Shown here piece by piece: positions 8,636-17,231 of a stretch of 38,758 nt of DNA. The first letter of the stretch is position 1. The number at the start of each line of letters is the position of its first letter. This stretch comes from an uncultured Kiloniellales bacterium. Lineage in GTDB: Bacteria; Pseudomonadota; Alphaproteobacteria; Kiloniellales; JAKSDN01. The position numbers were made by a program, and so were the translations under genes. The stretch covers positions 1-38,758 of the forward strand of contig CAMYKD010000015.1 of assembly GCA_947258885.1 (NCBI GenBank), in the 5' to 3' direction. The notes below the pieces were generated by a model. That model was not told where the DNA came from, ran no database searches, and worked only from the letters and a program-made list of their open reading frames with translations.

Positions 8636-9625
8636 ATGACAGCCGCAATGAGAGACTTCACGAACGGGACCCCTATGGCCTCCGATGCCCTCGAACTGAG
8701 CTGGGACGCCTGCGCCGCGGGCGACTGGGACCGGCATCTCGCCGCCGCCGGGCTGTCCGCCCTGGAGCAGTCCTGGGCCTATGGCGAAGCCCTGGCGGCG
8801 CTCGAAGGCTGCCGGGTGCGCCGGGCCTTGGTCACCCGTGGGGACCGGCCGCTCGCCATGGTCCAGGCCTTCGAGAAGCACCGCTTCCTGCCGCTCGCCG
8901 TCGTGCGCATCCTGCGTGGGCCGCTGTGGCTGGAACCGGGGCTGGCACCCGAGGGGCGGCAGGACGTCCTGCGCCTCGTCAAGCGCGCATTCAGGCTCGC
9001 GCGCCGCGAGCTCCTGATCTGGTCGCCGGAGCTCGCGGCGGGACAGGAGAGCCACGCCCTGATGCGCGGTTGCGGCACCCGGCGGATGGTTACCGGCTAT
9101 TCGACCCTCGTGCTCGACCTCCAACGTCCGGCGGCGGAGTTGCGGGCCGGCCTGCACGGCAAGTGGCGCAACATGCTGGTCGCCGCCGAGGCCTCCGGCC
9201 TCTCGGTGCGGCTCGCGGCCGGCGGCCGGAGCTTCGACTGGTTGGTCGAGCGGGCCGAGGCCTTCCGCCGCCGCCGCGGGTTCATCGGCATGCCTGGCGT
9301 CCTGGTTCAGTCCGTCGCCCGGGCCGTGCCGGACAAGGCGGATGTCATGGTGCTGACCGCCCATGCCGGGCGGGACCGGGTGGCCGGGATCCTGCTCTTC
9401 GCCCACGGCCGGACCGCGACCTATGCGCTGGCCTGGACCGGGGCGGAGGGCCGGCGGCTGCGCGCCCACAACCTGCTGCTCTGGCGGGCCGTCCTGGAGC
9501 TGCGCGAAAGGGGCCTCGGGTGGCTGGATCTGGGTGGCGTCGACGCCGCTGCGGCCCCGGGCGTGGCGCGTTTCAAGCTCGGCCTGGGCGGCCGGCTCCA
9601 CACGCTCGCCGGCACCTTCATTTGA
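8636..9625 (+). CDS. FemAB-like / GNAT-fold acyltransferase
   Basis: About 329 residues. The C-terminal half (from about residue 165) reads as a GNAT/FemAB-type acyltransferase: a central strand GILLFAHGRTATYALAW, then the helix-strand end LLLWRAVLELRERGLGWLDLGG, then GVARFKLGLGG, a motif common in FemAB-like and 'peptidoglycan bridge' acyltransferases. The N-terminal half (LEQSWAYGEAL, then AMVQAFEKH) also fits the FemAB double-GNAT layout. The acyl donor and acceptor are unknown. Three in-frame ATGs are possible (8636, 8648, 8675); 8636 has a weak GAAGG upstream and 8675 would remove 13 unconserved residues. Transcribed alone. Confidence 0.75.
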   Translation: MTAAMRDFTNGTPMASDALELSWDACAAGDWDRHLAAAGLSALEQSWAYGEALAALEGCRVRRALVTRGDRPLAMVQAFEKHRFLPLAVVRILRGPLWLEPGLAPEGRQDVLRLVKRAFRLARRELLIWSPELAAGQESHALMRGCGTRRMVTGYSTLVLDLQRPAAELRAGLHGKWRNMLVAAEASGLSVRLAAGGRSFDWLVERAEAFRRRRGFIGMPGVLVQSVARAVPDKADVMVLTAHAGRDRVAGILLFAHGRTATYALAWTGAEGRRLRAHNLLLWRAVLELRERGLGWLDLGGVDAAAAPGVARFKLGLGGRLHTLAGTFI

Positions 9626-9738
9626 GCGCCGTCTGGCTTGCGGCGGCGAGCCTGCTATGATCGCCCGGGATCGCCCGGGATCGACCGGCCCTCGCGGCCA
9701 CCGACCGACCGCACACGCCGAGCAAGGAGATGCGCCCG

Positions 9739-10434
9739 ATGATCGAACTCTATACCTGGCCCACGCCCAACGGGCACAAGGTCCACATCATGCTGGAGGA
9801 GACCGGCCAGTCCTATAACGTGCACCCGATCGACATCTCGGCCGGGGACCAGTTCGATCCGGAATTCCTGAAGATCAGCCCGAACAACAAGATGCCGGCG
9901 ATCGTCGACCCGGAGGGCCCCGACGGCGAGCCGATCAGCCTGTTCGAAAGCGGCGCCATCCTGATCTATCTGGCCGAGAAGACCGGCCGCTTCCTGCCCG
10001 AGGCGCCGCGGGCGCGCTACGAGACCTTGCAGTGGCTCATGTGGCAGATGGGCGGGCTCGGCCCCATGCTCGGCCAGACGCACCACTTCCGCCAATACGC
10101 TCCGGAACAGATTCCCTACGCCGTCGACCGTTACACAAACGAGGCCCGCCGCCTCTACAACGTGGCCGACCGGCGGCTCGGCGAGACCCGCTTCCTGGCC
10201 GGCGACGACTACACGATCGCGGACATCGCCAGCTTCCCCTGGACCCGCTCCTACGAGCGCCAGGGCATCGACCTCGAGGACTACGCCAACGTCAAGCGCT
10301 GGTTCGACGAGATCGCGGCGCGCCCGGCGGTCCAGCGCGGCGTCGAGGTTCTCGCAGACCGGCGCTCGACCGGCGAAATCGACGAAAAGGCCCGCGAGAT
10401 GCTGTTCGGCGCGACCCAGTACCAGCGGCGCTAG
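9739..10434 (+). CDS. Glutathione S-transferase, YghU/YfcG type
   Basis: A 231-residue cytosolic GST. The N-terminal thioredoxin-like domain has YTWPTPNGHKVHIMLEE, where the TPN triad is the signature of the YfcG/YghU (Nu) class, whose members act as glutathione-dependent disulfide-bond oxidoreductases and organic peroxidases. The cis-Pro site is NKMPAIVD and the GSH-binding ESGAIL follows. The C-terminal helical domain includes FLAGDDYTIADIASFPW. The start at ATG 9739 is fixed by AAGGAG at 9724-9729, nine bases upstream; the ATG at 9730 directly abuts that site and cannot be used well. The next gene, cystathionine beta-lyase, begins 7 bp after the stop, so the two probably form an operon. 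Confidence 0.93.
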   Translation: MIELYTWPTPNGHKVHIMLEETGQSYNVHPIDISAGDQFDPEFLKISPNNKMPAIVDPEGPDGEPISLFESGAILIYLAEKTGRFLPEAPRARYETLQWLMWQMGGLGPMLGQTHHFRQYAPEQIPYAVDRYTNEARRLYNVADRRLGETRFLAGDDYTIADIASFPWTRSYERQGIDLEDYANVKRWFDEIAARPAVQRGVEVLADRRSTGEIDEKAREMLFGATQYQRR

Positions 10435-10441
10435 GCCGGAG

Positions 10442-11590
10442 ATGGCCGACCCTCCGCTCAAGCCGGAAACCCTGGCCGCACAGGCGCTGCACCGGATCGA
10501 TCCGCAGACCGGCGGCCTGGTGCCGCCGATCCAGCCGTCCACGACCTATGCCCGCGACGCCGACTACCGCCTGGTCGTCGAGGGGATGTCCTACAGCCGC
10601 GACGAGAACCCGACCTACGAGGCGGCCGAGGCCGTCCTGGCGGCGCTCGAGGGCGGGCATTCTGCGCGGCTCTTCGCCTCGGGCAAGGCGGCCGCGGCGG
10701 CCGTGCTCCAGGCGCTCCAGCCCGGCGACCACGTGGTCGCGCCCAGGGTCATGTACTGGGGCCTGCGCAACTTCCTGGTCGACTTCGCGGCGACCTGGGG
10801 CCTCGGCCTCGACCTTTTCGACGGGTCCGACCCGAAGGCGCTCGCCGCGGCCGTCGTGCCGGGCCGCACCAAGCTGGTCTGGATCGAGACGCCCTGCAAT
10901 CCGACCTGGGAGGTGATCGATATCGCCGCGGCGGCGGCGGTCGCCCGCGGGGCCGGCGCCCGCCTGGCGGTGGACTCCACCGTGGCGACGCCGGTGCTGA
11001 CCCGGCCGCTGGCGCTGGGCGCCGACTTGGTCATGCACTCCGCGACCAAGTACCTGAACGGCCACGGCGACGTGGTGGCCGGCGCGCTGGTGACCGCGGC
11101 CGAGGACAAGGTTTGGGCGCGCGTCTGCCGCAACCGGTCAGACTACGGGGCGGTGCTCGGGCCCTTCGAGGCCTGGCTGCTGCTGCGCGGCCTGCGCACG
11201 CTCTACCTGCGGGTCCGGCGCGCGAGCGAGAGCGCGCTTGCCGTCGCCCGGCATTTCGAGGGCCTTCCCGAGCGCTGCTCGGTGCTTTACCCGGGCCTGG
11301 AAAGCCACCCGGGGCACGACGCGGCGCGGCGCCAGATGACCGGCGGATTCGGCGGGATGCTCTCCCTGCGGGTTGCCGGCGGGGCGGCCGCGGCTCTCGA
11401 GGCCGCCAAGCGCTGCCGGGTGTTCCAGCGCGCGACCTCGCTGGGCGGCGTCGAGAGCCTGATCGAGCACCGCGCCACGATCGAGGGCCCGGAGAGCCCG
11501 ATTCCCGACGACCTGCTGCGCCTCTCGGTCGGTATCGAGGACCCGGACGACCTGATCGCCGACCTGGAGCAGGCCCTTCGCCCCGGCTGA
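10442..11590 (+). CDS. metC: Cystathionine beta-lyase
   Basis: A 382-residue PLP enzyme of the Cys/Met metabolism family (gamma family), expected to cleave cystathionine to homocysteine, pyruvate and ammonia in methionine synthesis. Lys203 in SATKYLNGHGD is the Schiff-base lysine, followed by the family's GDVVAG. Other family marks are TLAAQALHRIDPQTGG at the N-terminus (the usual phosphate-proximal region), YSRDENPT near residue 40 and VWIETPCNPTWEVIDI near residue 145. The C-terminus, FQRATSLGGVESLIEHR and SIGIEDPDDL-like (SVGIEDPDDLIADLEQAL), is typical. GGAG lies immediately before the ATG. MetB/MetZ or methionine gamma-lyase cannot be fully excluded on motifs alone. Confidence 0.9.
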   Translation: MADPPLKPETLAAQALHRIDPQTGGLVPPIQPSTTYARDADYRLVVEGMSYSRDENPTYEAAEAVLAALEGGHSARLFASGKAAAAAVLQALQPGDHVVAPRVMYWGLRNFLVDFAATWGLGLDLFDGSDPKALAAAVVPGRTKLVWIETPCNPTWEVIDIAAAAAVARGAGARLAVDSTVATPVLTRPLALGADLVMHSATKYLNGHGDVVAGALVTAAEDKVWARVCRNRSDYGAVLGPFEAWLLLRGLRTLYLRVRRASESALAVARHFEGLPERCSVLYPGLESHPGHDAARRQMTGGFGGMLSLRVAGGAAAALEAAKRCRVFQRATSLGGVESLIEHRATIEGPESPIPDDLLRLSVGIEDPDDLIADLEQALRPG

Positions 11591-11699
11591 GGGTGCCGGC
11601 CACTGTTCCATTGTCGACACCGAACCCTTTCTGGGGGCGGCGCGCGGCGGCGTGGGGCGGCCGTTCTGGCCTTTCTGGTGGAGCCGCGGGCGCGTTGCC

Positions 11700-11921
11700 T
11701 CAGACGGCGGCGGCGCGGGGGCGGCCTCGGCTGCGCGCCGGGAACCTCACGACCGGGTTGCCGTTCTGCTCTTGGCGTCCGGCCAGGACATTGAGCTCCT
11801 TGAGGCAGTTCTTCAGGTTGGCGAGCTCGCGCGCGTCGTCCCGGTCATAGACTTCGAAGCAGCTCAGTTTGATTTCCACGAGATCGATCAGGGTCTCCAG
11901 CGAGCGTTCCGTGATGGTCAT
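11700..11921 (-). CDS. Small hypothetical cytosolic protein
   Basis: 73 residues with an acidic helical body (LETLIDLVEIKLSCFEVYD, then ARELANLKNCLKELNVLAG) and a basic Arg/Pro-rich tail. It has no signal peptide or membrane helix and I do not recognise a named family. It is supported by an excellent ribosome site (GCAGGAGG, 6-7 bases before ATG 11921) and by a protein-like sequence distinct from the GC-driven shadow frames. It is convergent with metC; the 109 bp between them hold nothing recognised. Confidence 0.65.
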   Translation of the reverse strand: MTITERSLETLIDLVEIKLSCFEVYDRDDARELANLKNCLKELNVLAGRQEQNGNPVVRFPARSRGRPRAAAV

Positions 11922-12066
11922 TTTCCAGCCTCCTGCTGTCTTGCTCAGGCGTCAGGGTGGCCCGCTCATATTTAAAAAGAAATGAACATTTGAGCCAAAT
12001 GCGACGAGTGTGACGGTCGTTACAGCGCCCTCCCCCGCGGCCTTTCCGAGCCGCGACGGAGCGGCG

Positions 12067-12096
12067 TTGACAGCGCCGCCCCGCGGCGGCTAGAAA
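12067..12096 (+). promoter_or_regulatory. Sigma-70-type promoter for tRNA-Ser
   Basis: TTGACA (12067-12072), an 18-bp spacer and TAGAAA (12091-12096) form a near-consensus housekeeping promoter. The implied transcription start, about 12103, is 30 bases before the tRNA. The rest of 11922-12133 shows no gene. Confidence 0.6.
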
Positions 12097-12133
12097 CGCG
12101 GGCCGCAAACGTCGTGGTGGACGCCGCTCATGC

Positions 12134-12226
12134 GGAGGGGTGGCCGAGTGGCTGAAGGCGGCGGTTTGCTAAACCGTTATACGGCGATAAACCGTATCGG
12201 GGGTTCGAATCCCCCTCCCTCCGCCA
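12134..12226 (+). tRNA. tRNA-Ser, anticodon GCU
   Basis: A 93-nt class II tRNA with encoded CCA. The acceptor arm pairs GGAGGGG with TCCCTCC (the last pair is G-U), the discriminator base is G, and the D arm contains GGCCGAGTGGCTGAAGGC. The anticodon loop is TT-GCT-AA on the stem GCGGT/ACCGT. A long variable arm (ATACGGCGATAAACCGTAT, hairpin-forming) is diagnostic for serine. The T arm is GGGGG-TTCGAAT-CCCCC. It decodes AGC and AGU. Confidence 0.97.
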
Positions 12227-12319
12227 TCCTGCTTCGCGCCAAGGCAGGCGACGCAAGAGCTTGGAGCCCGTTTCGCTCCAGACCTCCCGCACCGCCATCC
12301 GCCTCCGCCAAGGCTTCGG

Positions 12320-12430
12320 CGGGATGTAGCCGTCACGATCCTGGAAGGCGCGAGACCCTGCTTCTTGAGCAGTTTCTTCATCGGCTTTCCAGCGACCTTG
12401 GCGTTTCGCAAGGAATATCGCATCGCCAGA
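12320..12430 (-). pseudogene. Remnant of an IS6-family-like transposase
   Basis: On the minus strand, about 27 codons (12328-12408) read RNAKVAG followed by KPMKKLLKKQGLAPSRIVT. This closely resembles the stretch of IS6-family DDE transposases that leads to the second catalytic aspartate (pattern RR(D/N)AKAA...KLLKK...P..(I/V)VTD). The expected next residues, DKL.SY, are replaced (ATSRRS), and neither the upstream catalytic region nor the downstream RAENSH region is intact. No terminal inverted repeats are seen. I read it as a decayed fragment. The whole stretch 12227-12610 otherwise holds no recognisable gene. Assignment is by recalled family pattern, not alignment. Confidence 0.45.
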
Positions 12431-12610
12431 CGCCACGCGACGTCCCATCCGCCTCGAGCCAATTTACTCCGACAGTGCTCTCGGGCATGCTGCAATGACC
12501 GATCACAGCGGAGATCGGCTGCGGCTTGGGCATTGGGGAACAGGATGAGCCTGTCCGTCGGAGGAGCATCTGCCGAGGCAGCGGCGAGGGAGCGCAGGAG
12601 ACAACCTCGC

Positions 12611-13777
12611 ATGCTGTTCGAGCGCGGCGAATATCTGGATCGTCTCGCCCGTGTAAAGCGCGGTATGACCGAACGGGATATCGATCTGCTGCTCGTCGCC
12701 AGTCCTGCCAATCAGTTCTATCTGACCGGTTATGACGGCTGGTCGTTCTATACGCCGCAGATGGTCGTGGTCGCCCTCGATCAGGAAGAACCGATCTGGT
12801 TCGGCCGTAAGATGGACGCGGTCGGGGCGGAGTTTACGGTCTTCATGGAGTGCGAGCGCATCGTCCCCTACGGCGACAGCTACGTTGCTTCGACGGACAA
12901 GCATCCCATGCAGGCACTCGCAGCCTTGATCCAAGCGCAGGGGTGGTCGCGCGGCCGGATCGGCGTCGAGATGGACGACTACTACTATACCGCGCGTTGG
13001 CACGAGATCCTGACGTCCAGCCTCTGCGAGGCGACCTTTGTCGACGCCTTTCTGCTCGTCAATTGGGTTCGGCTGCGCAAGTCCGACCGTGAGGTCGAGT
13101 ACATGATGCAGGCGGGCAAGATCTCCGAGGCCGCGATGCAGGCTGCATTGGATGCCGCCGAGCCTGGCGTCCGGCAGTGCGACGTGATCGCTGAGCTCAA
13201 CCGGACGACCACGGCCGGCACCCAGGAGTTCGGAGGCACTTTCACGTGCAAGCCGCCGAACGCGATGGTCGGCGAGTACTGTGCGGCGCCGCACCTGAGC
13301 TGGACCGAGGCGCCTCTCGAGCCGGGCGATATGTTCTACATCGAGCAGGGCGGAGTCCGGCACCGCTATCACTCGCCTCTGTCGCGGTGCCTGTACCTCG
13401 GCACGCCCAGCGATCGGATGATCCATGTCTCGCAGGTCATCGTGGAGGGGCTGGACGCCGTCCTCGATACAGTGAAGCCGGGGGTGGTCCTGGAGGAGCT
13501 GGCGGCGGCGTGGAGCAAGGTCATCGCACGTCATGGGATCGAGAAGGATTCGCGCATCGGCTATCCCGTCGGCATCGGTTATCCTCCTACCTGGGGCGAG
13601 TTGACCTGCAGTCTGCGCAAGGGCGACCGGACGGTGCTCGAACCCAACATGACGTTCCATTGCATTCCGGCGATCTGGCTCGACGACTACGGCTTGGTCA
13701 TCAGCGAGTCTTTCGTGGTAACCCAATCGGGCGCGAAGACGTTCGCCGATTTCCCTCGCAAGCTTTTCTCCAAATAG
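12611..13777 (+). CDS. M24 (creatinase/ectoine hydrolase-like) family protein
   Basis: A 388-residue pita-bread-fold protein. The N-terminal creatinase-type domain carries YLDRLARVKRGMTERDIDLL and FYLTGYDGWSFYTPQ, which is very like ectoine hydrolase DoeA/EutD. In the C-terminal domain most positions where metallo-aminopeptidases hold metal ligands are changed: the usual SD(I/V)TR is HSPLSR, the usual GHG(I/V)G is YPVGIGYPP and the EPG region is HCIPAIW; only the last SES retains Glu. This suggests a metal-independent hydrolase of the creatinase/DoeA kind acting on a small C-N substrate rather than a proline dipeptidase. Start at ATG 12611 with CAGGAG 10 nt upstream; an ATG at 12545 is an alternative. 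It is followed after 76 bp by a gamma-glutamyltransferase, suggesting a shared catabolic role. Confidence 0.8.
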   Translation: MLFERGEYLDRLARVKRGMTERDIDLLLVASPANQFYLTGYDGWSFYTPQMVVVALDQEEPIWFGRKMDAVGAEFTVFMECERIVPYGDSYVASTDKHPMQALAALIQAQGWSRGRIGVEMDDYYYTARWHEILTSSLCEATFVDAFLLVNWVRLRKSDREVEYMMQAGKISEAAMQAALDAAEPGVRQCDVIAELNRTTTAGTQEFGGTFTCKPPNAMVGEYCAAPHLSWTEAPLEPGDMFYIEQGGVRHRYHSPLSRCLYLGTPSDRMIHVSQVIVEGLDAVLDTVKPGVVLEELAAAWSKVIARHGIEKDSRIGYPVGIGYPPTWGELTCSLRKGDRTVLEPNMTFHCIPAIWLDDYGLVISESFVVTQSGAKTFADFPRKLFSK

Positions 13778-13853
13778 GGAAGGGATCTCCGTGCGCAGCT
13801 GACGAACGCTGGCTCGAATACAAACTAGAAGAAAGGGCCGGGACCCCTAGGCA

Positions 13854-15443
13854 ATGGCGTTTGCCCATCGACCGCTGGTGATGTCCGACAGGGGCATCGT
13901 CGTCAGCGGACACCACCGAGCTTCCGAGGCTGGAGCAGGCATGCTTCGGCAAGGCGGCAATGCTATGGATGCTGCTGTCGCCGCGGCCGCGACCCTAGCG
14001 GTTGCCATTCCGCACATGAACGGCTTGGGCGGCGACGCCATTGCGCTGTACTACGACGCCGGCGCCGACAAGGTGACCGCGGTCAATGGAAGCGGGCGTG
14101 CGCCAGCCGCCGCGACCGTGGCGCAGTACCGTGGGCTTGGTCACGAGGCGATCCCCCGGCGCGGACCCTTGTCGATGTCTGTTCCGGGAGTTGCGCGCGC
14201 GTGGGAGGATTGCCTTCTCCGCTGGGGCTCGAAGTCGCTGCGCGAGTGCTTGGAACCTGCGATCGAGCTCGCGGAGGAGGGCGTGCCCATCGACCGGGCC
14301 CAGCTCGAGTTCCTCACCGGGCCGGTCTACGCCGAGCTCGCTTCGGATTTCGCGCCGCTCGCGGATTTGTTCGGCGCGCCGGCGGCGACTCGCAGGCTCG
14401 GTACGAGACTCTTCCAGCCGCTGCTCTCGCGAACCCTCCGAGCCTTGGCCGAGGGTGGCGCAGCCTGCTTCTACGAGGGGGCAATCGCCGAGGCGCTGTT
14501 GCGCGACCTGAGGGCCGCCGGAGCGCTGATTTCGGAGCGCGATCTTGCTGGTCATGCCACGGAGTTCGGTGACTCGTTGGCGGTTCCCTACCACGGACGA
14601 ACCGTGCACGCCGCGCCACCCAACTCTCAAGGCCTCGCACTGGTGCTGTTGGCGGGTCTCGACGACGTCACCGCGTCGCGACGCGGCAAGGCGCCTCCGG
14701 CCGAGCTTGGATTGGACGCCGCCTGGTACATGCGCGCGAAGCGATCCGCCTTCGCGCTCCGGGACCGCCATGCCGTGGACCCGGCCCGCGGTCGGCTTCC
14801 GCCCGATCTGCTGAGTCGGGAGTCACTGTCCCGTCTGGCGGGCAGCGAGGTCGTGGCCGACGCGGAGGCCCGGGCCGGCGGCGGCGACACCAGCACTCTG
14901 GTGGTCGTCGACTCCGCCGGTAATGCCGTCAGCTGGGTGCAAAGCCTGTTCGAGGCGTTCGGTAGTGGCATCGTGTCGGAAAGAACCGGCATCGTGCTGC
15001 ACAATAGACTCTGCCTGGAGCAGTTGAACGATGATCCGCGCCGCGGATTGCGTCCCGGCATGCGACCGTTTCACACCTTGTGCCCGTCCCTTGTAGTTGG
15101 CCGGCGGGGCTGCGACATGGCGATCGCGACGCCCGGAGATCATGGCCAACCGCAAACGATCTATCAGGTGCTCCGACATGTCTTTGTGGACGCCGTCCCG
15201 ATCCAGGACGCAATCGAGCGCCCTCGGCTTCGCCACGACCTGGGCGAGGTGGTCATGGTGGAAGATCGCGCGCCCGCAAACTGGACGGACGATTTGCAGG
15301 CCTCCGGTTACAGCATCCGCGATGTGGGTTCCTGGTCTCGTTTGATGGGCGGCGTCAACGCTGTCCACCGTCTGTCCGAGGATGTCTGGAGCGCCGGCGC
15401 CGACCCGCGCCGCTCGAGCTACGCCGTGACGAGAGGACGATGA
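13854..15443 (+). CDS. Gamma-glutamyltransferase family protein
   Basis: A 529-residue Ntn-hydrolase. The large-subunit part has SEAGAGMLRQGGNAMDAAVA and PHMNGLGGDAIALYYD, characteristic of the family. The autocleavage site is GGDTSTLVVVDSAGNAVSW: Thr346 aligns with the nucleophile that becomes the N-terminus of the small subunit, although the usual TTH(Y/L) reads TSTL here. QSLFEAFGSGI follows, in place of the canonical SLN..FGSG. No signal peptide is visible, so unlike E. coli Ggt it may be cytosolic and hydrolyse a gamma-glutamyl or other amide made inside the cell. A second possible start is ATG 13881. Codon choice in this gene and the M24 gene is somewhat less GC-biased than in the flanks. 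Confidence 0.87.
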   Translation: MAFAHRPLVMSDRGIVVSGHHRASEAGAGMLRQGGNAMDAAVAAAATLAVAIPHMNGLGGDAIALYYDAGADKVTAVNGSGRAPAAATVAQYRGLGHEAIPRRGPLSMSVPGVARAWEDCLLRWGSKSLRECLEPAIELAEEGVPIDRAQLEFLTGPVYAELASDFAPLADLFGAPAATRRLGTRLFQPLLSRTLRALAEGGAACFYEGAIAEALLRDLRAAGALISERDLAGHATEFGDSLAVPYHGRTVHAAPPNSQGLALVLLAGLDDVTASRRGKAPPAELGLDAAWYMRAKRSAFALRDRHAVDPARGRLPPDLLSRESLSRLAGSEVVADAEARAGGGDTSTLVVVDSAGNAVSWVQSLFEAFGSGIVSERTGIVLHNRLCLEQLNDDPRRGLRPGMRPFHTLCPSLVVGRRGCDMAIATPGDHGQPQTIYQVLRHVFVDAVPIQDAIERPRLRHDLGEVVMVEDRAPANWTDDLQASGYSIRDVGSWSRLMGGVNAVHRLSEDVWSAGADPRRSSYAVTRGR

Positions 15444-15624
15444 AGGACCTTGTCAGGGAAACTCGGCTTGAGCCGGCGGGGACATTCCATAGCCTCCTGT
15501 GCCTCCCAAAAAACCCGCGCCGGCCGATCCGCGGTGTTGTGGAACGGCGCGGAGGCGCGTAAGTGAGACGCATGCGTCCGGGTCGAACCGGCGCTTCGTC
15601 CCAACCCGTGGAACCGGTCTTGCC

Positions 15625-16998
15625 ATGGATACGCCCGCCCGCACCGCCCTGCAAACGGTCAGCGACTTCACCTTCGCCTTGCGGTTCGAGGAGATCCCGC
15701 CCGCCACCGTCGAGATGGCGACCCTGCTGACGCTCGACACCCTGGGCGTAGCGGCGGCGGCGACGCGGATGCCGGCTGCCGAGATCGCGCGCGACACGGC
15801 GGCGATGCTCTTCGCGGCCGGCGCGGATGCGCCCTCGGCCCGGATGCTGTTCGATACGCGCCGGGTGAGCCCTGCGGGGGCGGCCTACGCCGGCGCGACG
15901 CAGATCGACAATCTCGACGCCCACGACGGCTACCAGCCGGCCAAGGGGCACATCGGCGTCGCGGCCCTGCCCGCCCTCGCGGCCTTCGCCGACACGCTGC
16001 CCGCAGTCTCGGGGCGCGAGGCGCTCGTCTGCATGGTGCTCGGCTACGAGATCGGCGCGCGCGCGGGCGTCGTGCTGCATGCGACCGTCTCGGACTATCA
16101 CACCTCGGGCGCCTGGAACGCCCTAGCCGTCGCGGCCATCGGCGCGCGCCTCAGGGGGCACGATGCCGGCCAGCTCCGCCAGGGGCTCGGCATCGCGGAA
16201 TACCACGGCCCGCGCAGCCAGATGATGCGGGAGATCGACAACCCCTCGATGCTGCACGACGGCTCGGGCTGGGGTGCGCTCGCCGGGGTGACCGCCGCGT
16301 TTCTCGCCGAGCGCGGGTTCACCGGGGCGCCGGCGCTCACGGTCGAGGCGCCGGAGGTCGCGCACCGCTGGGCCGATCTCGGGTCGCGCTGGGAGACGGA
16401 CCAGCAGTTCATCAAGCCCTACCCGATCTGCCGCTGGGCCCATGCGCCGATCGACGCGGCGCTAAGGCTTCGCCGCGCGCATGGCCTGAAGGCGGCCGAT
16501 GTGGCGGCGGTCGAGATCGCCACCTTTCACGAGTCGTCGAGACTCGCCGGGGGCATGCCGGATACCAGCCCCCGGGCCCAGTACAGCCTGCCCTTCCCGG
16601 TCGCGGCGGCGATCGCCCGCGGAAAGGTCGGTCTGGAGGAAGTGACCGGGGACGGGCTCCGTGATCCGGAGATCGCCCGCCTGGTCGCCGCGACCACGGT
16701 CCGCGAGGAGGCGAAGTACAATGCCCGCTTCCCGGACAGGGGCCGTTGGGGCGACGTCACGCTGGTCCTGAAAGACGGACGCCGCCTCGAGTCGGGCGAG
16801 ACCAACGCGCGCGGCGGCGCGGAGGACCCGCTGCCCAGGGCGGAGGTTGTCGCCAAGTTCCACGACTACGCGGCGCCCGTCGTCGGCGAGGCCCGCGCGC
16901 AAGAGATCGAGCAGGCCATCCTCGGCCTCGAACGGCCCGGTGCGGACTTCAAGCGCGCGATCGACTTGTCCCTGCCGAACCGGCCTTCCGAGGCATAG
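15625..16998 (+). CDS. MmgE/PrpD family protein
   Basis: A 457-residue protein of the family that includes 2-methylcitrate dehydratase PrpD and cis-aconitate decarboxylase. Family features are LTLDTLGVAAAAT near residue 35, a long all-helical body, and IDNLDAHDGYQPAKGHIGVAALPALAA near residue 95, a spot where PrpD family proteins have HDD..HPS..... FIKPYPICRWAHAPIDAA near residue 258 corresponds to the conserved KPYP.C..H. The actual dehydratase or decarboxylase substrate cannot be inferred because no propionate genes are adjacent. Start at ATG 15625; the ribosome site is weak (GGAACCGG). The 181-bp gap from the gamma-glutamyltransferase contains no gene. Confidence 0.88.
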   Translation: MDTPARTALQTVSDFTFALRFEEIPPATVEMATLLTLDTLGVAAAATRMPAAEIARDTAAMLFAAGADAPSARMLFDTRRVSPAGAAYAGATQIDNLDAHDGYQPAKGHIGVAALPALAAFADTLPAVSGREALVCMVLGYEIGARAGVVLHATVSDYHTSGAWNALAVAAIGARLRGHDAGQLRQGLGIAEYHGPRSQMMREIDNPSMLHDGSGWGALAGVTAAFLAERGFTGAPALTVEAPEVAHRWADLGSRWETDQQFIKPYPICRWAHAPIDAALRLRRAHGLKAADVAAVEIATFHESSRLAGGMPDTSPRAQYSLPFPVAAAIARGKVGLEEVTGDGLRDPEIARLVAATTVREEAKYNARFPDRGRWGDVTLVLKDGRRLESGETNARGGAEDPLPRAEVVAKFHDYAAPVVGEARAQEIEQAILGLERPGADFKRAIDLSLPNRPSEA

Positions 16999-17137
16999 CC
17001 GGACATCGCGAGCCGGTCGAGGACCGATGTCGTTGGAGGGATAGCCCGCAGGTTTCCCGCAGCGAACACACCCTCGGCAGCAAGCGCGGCGAGATACCAA
17101 ACGGAGTCTCGGCGTTGCATTTGACACGGTCTTGATA

Positions 17138-17153
17138 GTTACCGATCGGTAAC
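17138..17153. promoter_or_regulatory. Perfect 16-bp palindrome, operator-like (site 1)
   Basis: GTTACCGATCGGTAAC is a perfect palindrome lying ~186 bp upstream of the sigma-54 -24 element. A close copy lies at 17232-17247. Its position fits an upstream activator site for the NtrC-type regulator encoded at 27664; that link is inferred. Confidence 0.65.
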
Positions 17154-17174
17154 GTCAGCTTATCGTCTCTGGCC

Positions 17175-17190
17175 GAACAACCGATTGTTC
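17175..17190. promoter_or_regulatory. Inverted repeat GAACAA-N4-TTGTTC
   Basis: A perfect 6+6 inverted repeat (GAACAACCGATTGTTC) between the two GTTACCG palindromes. A related motif, CTGTT-CCAC-AACAG, lies at 17299-17312 immediately upstream of the -24 element. It may be the site of a second regulator. Confidence 0.4.
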
Positions 17191-17231
17191 TCACTTCGTA
17201 TTTCGGCATTGGCGCGCTGATACGGCGGGTG

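Noticed and set aside
12128-12448. An open frame running through the tRNA-Ser gene on the minus strand
   Set aside because: Its C-terminal part is simply the translation of the tRNA complement (the well-known GDSNPRY artefact).
12134-16998. A full integrative element with attachment repeats at tRNA-Ser
   Set aside because: I found no integrase and no second copy of the tRNA 3' end in the window.
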